A stretch of 5,918 nt of DNA. It comes from DATJYV01 sp035499415. Lineage in GTDB: Bacteria > Bacteroidota > Ignavibacteria > UBA10030. The notes beneath the pieces were generated by a model. The model was not told where the DNA came from, searched no databases, and was given only the letters and a program-made list of their open reading frames with translations. This document shows, in pieces, positions 1 to 5,373 of the stretch. The position numbers and the translations under genes are program-made. Location: assembly GCA_035499415.1 (NCBI GenBank), contig DATJYV010000078.1, positions 1 through 5,918 on the forward strand. Direction: 5' to 3'. How positions within the stretch are numbered: the stretch's first letter is position 1; each line of letters begins with the position of its first letter.

Positions 1-313
1 ACGGCCGGAAGCGATCAGTGCGATGAAGAGAGCCATTCGTGAAACGCGAATCGTCGGTGTAAAAACGACCCTGGACTTCTGCCAGTTCGTCCTCGGTCAT
101 GAAGAATTCGAGTCCGCAAGGTTCAATACGACATTTGTTCAGAAATATTTCATCAATGCGCGAAGGACCTCAGCCCCGGAGCATCTGGCGGAAGCGGCAG
201 TTGCGGGATTATCCCTCTATCTGGAAAATCGGCAAAACCCTCCGGCCGCGGTCAATGACCGTTCAAACGGAAGTCGATGGAAGCAAAAGAGAACGGAAGA
301 GTACAACTCGTAA
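1..313 (+). CDS. Biotin carboxylase subunit of an acyl-CoA carboxylase, C-terminal end only (5' partial)
   Basis: The reading frame is open from base 2 (first full codon CGG) to TAA at 311-313, giving about 103 residues; the gene begins outside the window. The stretch AISAMKRAIRETRIVGVKTT followed by a phenylalanine-rich segment and FNTTFVQKYF matches the end of the biotin carboxylase C-terminal domain (the family pattern of R-A-L-x-E, then G-V-x-T-x-x-x-F, then T-x-F-I/V). By family knowledge the enzyme carboxylates biotin on a carrier protein using ATP and bicarbonate in the cytoplasm. The ATP-grasp core is outside the window, so the acyl-CoA substrate (acetyl, propionyl or other) cannot be told. 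The final 25 or so residues are polar and low in recognisable similarity. They overlap the next gene, a biotin carrier protein, by 37 bases in another frame, which supports a carboxylase operon. It could be an AccC or a PCC/MCC-type alpha subunit lacking its own biotin domain. Confidence 0.85.
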   Translation, partial: RPEAISAMKRAIRETRIVGVKTTLDFCQFVLGHEEFESARFNTTFVQKYFINARRTSAPEHLAEAAVAGLSLYLENRQNPPAAVNDRSNGSRWKQKRTEEYNS

Positions 314-867
314 ACGGCGAGCGCCTCCTGAGCATCGGCGCGGATCGGTTTATGACGAAAGTCGATGGCCAGAAGCTGGACATCGACGGACGGCGACGTG
401 TATCACATGTTTCGTGGATGACCGCCAGGTCGTTTCATCTGATCCTCGACGGCAGGGCGTACGAAATCGATATTCGCGAGACACCGACGCGAATGGGAGC
501 TGATGGAGGCGTCCGGTTCCTTATTCGTGTCAACGATTCGGAATTCGAGGTTGACGCACTCGACCGGCTGGGGCAGATTCGCTCAACCCTCTCGGCCGTT
601 CAAAACCGGACCGCCCGGCGTGAGAGCATTACGGCTCCGATGCCCGGGCTTGTCATTCGAGTGGAGGTCACTGAAGGACAGGCGATTTCCGCAGGACAGG
701 GACTTATCGTGTTGGAAGCGATGAAAATGGAGAATGAAATTCGAGCGGACATGGACGGGTGCGTTGAGCGAATCCTTGTTCAGCCGGGAACAGCCGTCGA
801 GAAAGGGGAGCCGCTCTTATCTCTGCGAGACCCGGGCGAATTTGACGGCAGAGAGGGCCCTTCTTGA
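277..867 (+). CDS. Biotin carboxyl carrier protein (biotin/lipoyl attachment domain protein)
   Basis: A 196-residue protein that carries the biotin arm between a biotin carboxylase and a carboxyltransferase. Residues 117-184 form a typical biotinyl domain: APMPG at 120-124, then EAMKMEN at 147-153 with Lys150 as the predicted biotinylated lysine, then the second half-repeat ending PGTAVEKGEPLLSL. Residues 25-95 hold two short beta-rich segments (RSFHLILDGRAYEIDI and FLIRVNDSEFEVDA) like the N-terminal part of PCC-type or oxaloacetate-decarboxylase-type carrier proteins, rather than the Pro/Ala-rich linker of E. coli AccB. ATG at 277 is the first usable start after an in-frame stop at 256-258. 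Its GGAAG is only 3 bases away. ATG at 352, with GGA 7 bases upstream, is an alternative that would remove the overlap with the carboxylase gene. The TGA at 865-867 overlaps the purL start. The carboxyltransferase partner is not in the window. Confidence 0.88.
   Translation: MEAKENGRVQLVNGERLLSIGADRFMTKVDGQKLDIDGRRRVSHVSWMTARSFHLILDGRAYEIDIRETPTRMGADGGVRFLIRVNDSEFEVDALDRLGQIRSTLSAVQNRTARRESITAPMPGLVIRVEVTEGQAISAGQGLIVLEAMKMENEIRADMDGCVERILVQPGTAVEKGEPLLSLRDPGEFDGREGPS
851..856 (+). promoter_or_regulatory. Ribosome binding site for purL
   Basis: GAGAGG lies 7 bases before the TTG at 864, inside the last codons of the carrier protein gene. It supports the TTG start and translational coupling through the TTGA stop/start overlap. 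Confidence 0.55.
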
Positions 868-3122
868 ATTCCCATCATGCCAAACCGGTCATCATTCCGG
901 AACCCGAGGTCACTCTCGAATTAGCCCGCTCTCACGGGCTGACGGACGAAGAGTACGGGCGGATCCTCTCGATCCTTGGCCGCACTCCCACCTACACCGA
1001 ACTCGGAATCTATAGCGTCATGTGGAGCGAGCATTGCAGCTACAAGAATTCGATCGCGAGATTAAAGACATTGCCGCGTTCTGGAGGCCGGCTCCTGGTT
1101 GCCGGGGGAGAAGAAAACGCCGGACTTGTCGATATTGGAGACGGCCTGGCGGTCGCGTTCAAGATTGAAAGTCACAACCATCCGTCGGCGGTCGAACCGT
1201 ACCAGGGAGCTGCAACCGGCGTGGGGGGCATCCTGCGGGATATTTTTTCGATGGGCGCGCGACCGATTGCCGCGCTTAATTCCCTGCGATTCGGCGAATT
1301 GACGGACGAGCGAACGCGCTATCTCATGAAGCGCGTGGTGAAGGGGATTGCCGATTACGGAAACAGCTTTGGCGTCCCAACCGTTGCGGGGGAGGTGTAC
1401 TTCGACAAATGCTACGCGAGGAACCCGCTGGTCAATGCGATGGCCGTGGGTATCGTGGAGAAAGACAAGATTGCCCGCGCAACGGCGTACGGAGCGGGAA
1501 ACAGCGTGATGATTGTCGGATCCTCGACTGGGCGGGACGGGATTCACGGAGCGACGTTCGCATCGGAGGAAATCAGCGAGGATTCGGACCGTCGCCGTCC
1601 GTCCGTTCAGGTGGGCGACCCGTTTGTCGAGAAGTTGCTTTTAGAGGCGACCCTTGAAGCGATAGCTTCCGGTTACGTGGTCGGAGTGCAGGACATGGGA
1701 GCAGCGGGAATAACGTGCTCCACGACCGAGATGGCGGCGAAGGGTGAATCGGGAATGTCAATCGACCTTGATTTAGTCCCGTTGCGCGAGACGGGAATGA
1801 CGGCCTACGAGATCATGCTCTCAGAATCCCAGGAGAGAATGCTCTTCATCGTTAAGGATGGGCATCAGAAGGACGTCGTTTCGATCTTTCAGCGATGGGA
1901 CTTACATGCTGAGGTGATAGGAAATGTCGATAGGTCCAATCGCGTTAGGGTTTTTGTGTCGGGAAGGTCGGTTGCAGAAGTTCCTGCTTCGACATTGGTT
2001 CTGGGAGGCGGGGCACCAGTGTACGAACGGGAAGCGCGGCAGCCGGAGTACATCAAGCGACTGGAAGCATTCGACGTTGAGTCGGTCCAGGAGCCCAAGG
2101 ACTTGAAGGAACCGCTGTTGGAACTTTTGAGACGCCCTACAATTGCGAGCAAGAGATGGATCTACGAACAATATGATTCGATGGTCCGGACGAACACTCA
2201 GAGATTAAGCGGAGATGCAGCGGTGGTCAGGATCAAGGGTACATCGAAGGGGTTGGCGTTAACTACGGACTGCAATGCGAGATATGTGTATTTGAATCCA
2301 CGTCGTGGAGCAATGATTGCCGTCGCGGAGGCGGCGAGGAATGTAGCGTGCGTCGGCGCTAGGCCGATCGCCATTACGAATTGCCTGAACTTCGGCAATC
2401 CTTACGATCCGGAGATATTTTGGCAATTCTCGGAGGCGGTTGAAGGAATTGGCGAAGCGTGCAGGGTTCTTGAGACTCCCGTCACCGGTGGAAACGTAAG
2501 TTTCTACAATGAGAGCCCGGATGGGCCGATTTATCCTACTCCGGTCATAGGAATGCTCGGATTTCTGGAGGATGTCGACAGATCGTGCGGAATGGGTTTC
2601 ATAAAGGAGGGTGATTCGATTGTTCTTCTTGGAGAGAACCGCGGAGAAGTGGGAGCATCAGAGTATTTGCTGATGCGGACCGGGGCAATTGGCGGGCCGG
2701 TTCCGGCCCTCGATATTCAGCGGGAAAAGAATTTACACCGGCTTCTAGAGGAACTGATACGGGGACAGAACGTCAATTCTGCTCACGATGTGTCAGAAGG
2801 AGGGCTCGCAGTTTGCCTTGCTGAATGTATTATTCATGCGGAATCTCAGATCGGAGCGAATATGTATAGCCGAAATGAAGCGATTAAGAGGCAGGATTTC
2901 GAGCTCTTTGGAGAGACTCAGTCGTTGGTGGTGGTGTCCGCTACACCAAGGAACGCAGAACTGATACTTCGAGAATCAAAGGCCGCCGGTGTCCCGTCCA
3001 GTGTGATAGGGACAGTCACCATGGACGCTAATTTTCGGTTTAGCGGAGATCTTGAGGTGACGAGACGGGAGATGGAAAGGGCTTATTATTGTGCGGTGGA
3101 GGATGGCGTATCTGGTAGATGA
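864..3122 (+). CDS. purL: Phosphoribosylformylglycinamidine synthase, small-type PurL subunit
   Basis: A 752-residue FGAM synthase subunit, the usual length for the small PurL of Bacillus, cyanobacteria and archaea. By family knowledge it makes FGAM from FGAR, ATP and ammonia in purine synthesis and needs separate PurQ (glutaminase) and PurS; neither is in the window. The tandem AIRS/PurM-like halves are visible. In the first half are MWSEHCSYK (residues 53-61, with conserved His57), ESHNHPSAVEPYQGA (102-116) and GVGGILRDIFSMGARPIA (119-136). In the second half, at about 464-515, are the ALTTDCNARY and CVGARPIAITNCLNFGNP stretches, then GGNVSFYNE near 541 and SAHDVSEGG near 638. The start is TTG at 864, sharing four bases (TTGA) with the preceding stop; GAGAGG at 851-856 is a suitable ribosome site. 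No ATG in frame would keep the N-terminal PEVTLELARSHGLT segment that the family conserves. No glutaminase domain is fused. Confidence 0.96.
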   Translation: MNSHHAKPVIIPEPEVTLELARSHGLTDEEYGRILSILGRTPTYTELGIYSVMWSEHCSYKNSIARLKTLPRSGGRLLVAGGEENAGLVDIGDGLAVAFKIESHNHPSAVEPYQGAATGVGGILRDIFSMGARPIAALNSLRFGELTDERTRYLMKRVVKGIADYGNSFGVPTVAGEVYFDKCYARNPLVNAMAVGIVEKDKIARATAYGAGNSVMIVGSSTGRDGIHGATFASEEISEDSDRRRPSVQVGDPFVEKLLLEATLEAIASGYVVGVQDMGAAGITCSTTEMAAKGESGMSIDLDLVPLRETGMTAYEIMLSESQERMLFIVKDGHQKDVVSIFQRWDLHAEVIGNVDRSNRVRVFVSGRSVAEVPASTLVLGGGAPVYEREARQPEYIKRLEAFDVESVQEPKDLKEPLLELLRRPTIASKRWIYEQYDSMVRTNTQRLSGDAAVVRIKGTSKGLALTTDCNARYVYLNPRRGAMIAVAEAARNVACVGARPIAITNCLNFGNPYDPEIFWQFSEAVEGIGEACRVLETPVTGGNVSFYNESPDGPIYPTPVIGMLGFLEDVDRSCGMGFIKEGDSIVLLGENRGEVGASEYLLMRTGAIGGPVPALDIQREKNLHRLLEELIRGQNVNSAHDVSEGGLAVCLAECIIHAESQIGANMYSRNEAIKRQDFELFGETQSLVVVSATPRNAELILRESKAAGVPSSVIGTVTMDANFRFSGDLEVTRREMERAYYCAVEDGVSGR

Positions 3123-3171
3123 GAATGGCTGGGAAAGAAACAAGTTTACATAATATATATTATAGCTCAAA
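3123..3171. other. Convergent intergenic junction with AT-rich palindrome, no clear terminator
   Basis: This is the only space between the two converging gene groups (purL on plus, lipid kinase on minus). It is AT-rich and holds a 14-base perfect palindrome, ATAATATATATTAT, at 3150-3163. No GC-rich stem followed by a T-run is seen on either strand, so transcription from each side may run into the other or stop by a Rho-type mechanism. Confidence 0.5.
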
Positions 3172-4083
3172 TCAGGCAGGAACGATTACCCGCAGTCCTC
3201 CAGGCACAATCCCAACGGCGACCTTACGTGCGCCCGAAGATATGATCTCTCCGTCCGCATGGACAATCATCGCCTCCTCACTTTCTATAAGTCCAGCCGT
3301 TGCAGTCACTAACGAAACGCTCGGATGCCTGCCGTGATTTCCCTGCAAAGCAAGCGGCACTGCTCTGAGTGCTGCTGAAGCAGACATTTCCTTTACAACG
3401 CATACCTGGAACGCCCCATCATCAGGCCTCGCATCCGGAGTCAGCTGAAACCCGCCGCCTTCCCGGTCACCGTTTCCAAAGCAGACGAGCAAATACTTCC
3501 CTGACTGTCGATGATTTCCTAATCGGATCTCGTATTGCTGCGCTCGAAACCGAGAAAGGGTCCTGACGGTTGATACGAGATAAAGAAGTAATCCCTTAAA
3601 CCTCTTCATTCGTGCACTGGCCGCAGCTATTGCCGCGTCAAGACCTATGCCTGCTGTGTTTATGAAATAACACGAATGGTCTTTAAGGCCGTCGGTGTTC
3701 TGGACTCGGATCCTCCCAAGGTCAATCCGGATCGTCATCCCACTCATGACACCATGCAACGCACGTTCAATATTGGGAGCCAGGCCAAAAAGTCGGGCAA
3801 AGTCGTTGCCCGAACCGACCGGGAGCACCGCCAGAGCCGCGCTGGTCTTTGCAATTCCGTTTGCAACCTCATGGACGGTACCGTCTCCGCCTACGGCGAC
3901 AATGACATCGTGGGTCTTCGCCAGCCGCCGGGCCGGCTCCATGGCCCCCGTGTCTTGAGTCTCTTCGACCGTTCTCTTCACAAGAGGATATCGATGCATC
4001 ATATCTTCCAGCCTCGCCGCCATCCCTTTTCCCTTGCCTCGCCCCGCAGCCGGGTTGACGATAAACGCATATGACTTAGACAT
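3172..4083 (-). CDS. Diacylglycerol kinase-like lipid kinase (YegS/Rv2252/BmrU family)
   Basis: A 303-residue protein of the DAGK catalytic-domain family, a normal length. Visible motifs are VNPAAGRGKG (residues 9-18, the N-terminal family signature), AVGGDGTVHEVANG (63-76, the GGDGT nucleotide-binding motif), LPVGSGNDFAR (87-97), NTAGIGLDA (142-150), the PDDGAFQV segment (220-227) and VHADGE (274-279) near the C-terminus. By family knowledge such enzymes phosphorylate diacylglycerol or a related lipid with ATP at the inner face of the membrane; the actual lipid is unknown here. No signal peptide or clear membrane segment is seen. ATG at 4083 is chosen because GAAGGA at 4091-4096 lies 7 bases upstream; a TTG at 4098 would add five residues but would overlap that site. 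The gene overlaps dapF by 8 bases, so the two are probably translated together. Confidence 0.92.
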   Translation of the reverse strand: MSKSYAFIVNPAAGRGKGKGMAARLEDMMHRYPLVKRTVEETQDTGAMEPARRLAKTHDVIVAVGGDGTVHEVANGIAKTSAALAVLPVGSGNDFARLFGLAPNIERALHGVMSGMTIRIDLGRIRVQNTDGLKDHSCYFINTAGIGLDAAIAAASARMKRFKGLLLYLVSTVRTLSRFRAQQYEIRLGNHRQSGKYLLVCFGNGDREGGGFQLTPDARPDDGAFQVCVVKEMSASAALRAVPLALQGNHGRHPSVSLVTATAGLIESEEAMIVHADGEIISSGARKVAVGIVPGGLRVIVPA

Positions 4084-4894
4084 CGATGTTTCCTTCAAAT
4101 GTCACGATCGCCGGGCCCTGAAGCTCTACGTCGCTGTACTTGCCCCCCTTTGCATGAAAACTTACCGTCAGAATTTTTCCGGCCGAGGTCTGTATTTCAA
4201 CGGGCGAACGCAACTTCCATCTCCTCGACGCAACGATCGCAGATGCGATTGAGCCGGTCCCGCAAGCCAGGGTCTCGGCCTCTACACCTCTCTCGTAGGT
4301 CCGCATTCGAATACGACCCCTGGCGACCCTCTCCACGAAGTTCACATTCGTCCCTCGCGGCGAAAATGCCCCATGGTTTCGGATCTTCCTTCCAATATTA
4401 ACCACATCCACCTTGTCCAAACTCATGCTTTGATCAAGGAGGATGACGGCATGAGGAGCTCCCGTGTCGATACCACTCATCCGCCATGTCCTTCCGCCGA
4501 TCCGAACAACAAGTCCGTCCCGCAACGCTTTCGGATCCTTCATCCGCAGGCGGATTTGTTTGCTTCTTGTCGTGGCGCGGTAAATGTGCCCAAGAGCTTC
4601 GAACGTATGATCTTTCGAGGCAATTCCAATTCCGACGGCGTATCGTGCAATGCAACGCCCGCCGTTCCCGCACATTCCGCCATGACTTCCGTCGGCGTTA
4701 TAATACATCATCCGGTACGCCGCTTTACGGCTCTTCTCCAGAAGCAAAAGCCCGTCCGCTCCTACGCCCCAGCGCCGGTCGCACAACATTCGAGCAAGCT
4801 TGGCAGCGGACGACACCATGCCGCGTCGATTATCGATGACGACGAAGTCGTTTCCTGCCCCGGACATCTTGGTAAAGGGAATGTTTTTTTTCAT
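4076..4894 (-). CDS. dapF: Diaminopimelate epimerase
   Basis: A 272-residue DapF, the normal length, which converts LL- to meso-diaminopimelate for lysine and peptidoglycan synthesis in the cytoplasm, without a cofactor. Both active-site cysteines are present in their signatures: Cys75 in MCGNGGRC (74-81) and Cys211 in ETLACGTGS (207-215). Substrate-site motifs are also seen: KMSGAGNDFVVID (9-21), YYNADGS (64-70), DTGAPHAV (143-150) and the PRGTNVNFV segment (179-187). The duplicated two-lobe architecture is therefore complete. ATG at 4894 gives the standard family N-terminus (KxxGxGNDF near residue 10). A GTG at 4924 would add ten residues that are only a translation of the terminator U-tract. 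No Shine-Dalgarno sequence precedes the ATG, which lies just 13 bases past a terminator U-tract. Codons 2-4 contain a run of eight A. Its 3' end overlaps the lipid kinase gene by 8 bases. Confidence 0.96.
   Translation of the reverse strand: MKKNIPFTKMSGAGNDFVVIDNRRGMVSSAAKLARMLCDRRWGVGADGLLLLEKSRKAAYRMMYYNADGSHGGMCGNGGRCIARYAVGIGIASKDHTFEALGHIYRATTRSKQIRLRMKDPKALRDGLVVRIGGRTWRMSGIDTGAPHAVILLDQSMSLDKVDVVNIGRKIRNHGAFSPRGTNVNFVERVARGRIRMRTYERGVEAETLACGTGSIASAIVASRRWKLRSPVEIQTSAGKILTVSFHAKGGKYSDVELQGPAIVTFEGNIDV
4091..4096 (-). promoter_or_regulatory. Ribosome binding site that fixes the lipid kinase start
   Basis: On the minus strand GAAGGA precedes ATG (4083-4081) by 7 bases and lies within the last codons of dapF. 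It favours this ATG over the in-frame TTG at 4098-4096, whose last base is the first base of the site. Confidence 0.65.
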
Positions 4895-4907
4895 AGGCCA
4901 AGGGTCG

Positions 4908-4940
4908 AAAAAAAAGAAGCCCACGGAACATGCGGGCTTC
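4908..4940 (-). terminator. Intrinsic (Rho-independent) terminator of the tmRNA gene
   Basis: Read on the minus strand, GAAGCCC (4940-4934) pairs with GGGCTTC (4922-4916). A further G-U and C-G pair closes a 7-base loop, and eight T follow directly (4915-4908). The AAAG just before the stem can also pair with the first T residues. It begins 15 bases after the encoded 3' end of the tmRNA, which is where a tmRNA terminator is expected. On the plus strand only a weak CTTT tract follows the stem, so its main direction is minus. Confidence 0.9.
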
Positions 4941-4955
4941 CTTTATGGAAATGCG

Positions 4956-5321
4956 TGGAGGTGCGGGGAGTCGAACCCCGGTCCGAAGAGAAGATCCTCA
5001 AAATGACTACATGCGTATCCTGCTTTTTGATCTCGCGCCCGGAAACTCCAGCAGGCAGGATTGACCGTTCGCAAGCTCAAGAGTTTCCGCTTTCGGCGGA
5101 TTCGCCGGCGCGCCTTGAGCACACGCCCCCGCTAGTCCACCTTGTCGACGTTTGCATGCTCCCAGTGGACGAGGACCATGCAAACGGGCTGCCTAATTAA
5201 TTAAGCAGCCAGTGCGTAATTGGTATTAGCACTTATGAATTTGCCGATTATTAACGTGGGCTCGGCGACCACGGCATGCCCTTTCGAGCTTCTTCATCCC
5301 CGTCGAATCCAAATCACCCCC
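4956..5321 (-). ncRNA. ssrA: Transfer-messenger RNA (tmRNA), one-piece form
   Basis: A 366-base tmRNA that rescues stalled ribosomes with SmpB. On the minus strand the 5' end GGGGGTG (5321-5315) pairs with CACCTCC (4963-4957) as a 7-bp acceptor stem with one G-U. The conserved GGATTCGACGGG follows the 5' strand. The T arm is CGGGG-TTCGACT-CCCCG (4980-4964). The tag frame is at 5245-5201, its stop inside helix 5 (GGCTGC/GCAGCC, 5210-5187). A pseudoknot follows: a 10-bp stem CGTTTGCATG/CATGCAAACG (5186-5177 with 5158-5149) whose loop GTCCAC (5170-5165) pairs with GTGGAC (5140-5135). Another has stem GCTCAAG/CTTGAGC (5120-5114 with 5081-5075) and CGGAAACTC/GAGTTTCCG (5089-5081 with 5048-5040), sharing only base 5081. 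After the discriminator A (4956) the genome reads CGC, so CCA is probably added after transcription. The ends are inferred from the acceptor pairing. The RNA has its own promoter and terminator. Confidence 0.96.
5201..5245 (-). other. tmRNA tag-peptide reading frame, GKFISANTNYALAA
   Basis: Read on the minus strand, GGC at 5245-5243 is the likely resume codon, then 13 codons and TAA at 5203-5201. The C-terminus YALAA is the usual degradation signal recognised by ClpXP-type proteases. The bases just before the resume codon, AATAATC, line up with the AATAGTC that precedes GCA in E. coli tmRNA, including the A four bases before the resume codon that is known to set the frame. The resume codon is inferred; the C-terminal ANTNYALAA is firm. 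At 14 residues it is longer than the E. coli tag. Confidence 0.8.
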
Positions 5322-5331
5322 TCCGACAAAC

Positions 5332-5362
5332 CAAATATAGGCAATCGAGAAGCCATTTCAAA
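5332..5362 (-). promoter_or_regulatory. Promoter of the tmRNA gene
   Basis: On the minus strand TTTG (5362-5359), exactly 19 bases, then TATATTTG (5339-5332) match the Bacteroidota primary sigma pattern TTTG-19-TAnnTTTG without a mismatch. The same bases also read as a sigma70-like TTGAAA (5361-5356), 16 bases, TATATT (5339-5334). The mature tmRNA 5' end at 5321 is slightly too far downstream to be the start site itself, consistent with a short leader removed by RNase P. The element lies wholly in the 52-base gap after the LOG gene stop. Confidence 0.72.
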
Positions 5363-5373
5363 ATTGGTGTCAG

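Noticed and set aside
1062..1547. 161-codon open frame on the minus strand inside purL
   Set aside because: It lies opposite strongly conserved PurL motifs, its protein is rich in Arg and His without a family signature, and no promoter or ribosome site is seen.
3676..4074. 132-codon plus-strand open frame opposite the lipid kinase gene
   Set aside because: It is a shadow of the kinase coding region; the kinase frame holds all the family motifs.
4895..4924. Upstream GTG start giving dapF ten more residues (MGFFFFDPWP)
   Set aside because: These residues are the terminator stem and U-tract translated. DapF proteins normally begin a few residues before the KMSGAGNDF motif.
4956..4980. A tRNA gene suggested by the T-arm and acceptor sequence
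   Set aside because: The matching 5' acceptor strand is about 340 bases away, next to GGATTCGACGGG and with a tag frame between, so it is tmRNA and not a tRNA.
4956..5000. ssrA 3' end as an integration (att) site for a genomic island
   Set aside because: ssrA is a common integration target, but no direct repeat of its 3' end and no integrase gene appear; housekeeping dapF follows at once.
5149..5186. 10-base perfect inverted repeat with 18-base loop, considered as an insertion-sequence end or operator
   Set aside because: It lies inside the tmRNA, and its loop pairs with 5135-5140, forming an expected tmRNA pseudoknot.
4373..5200. 275-codon open frame on the plus strand across dapF and the tmRNA gene
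   Set aside because: It is antisense to two firmly identified genes, has no recognisable domain, and its open length follows from the codon pattern of dapF and the structured RNA.
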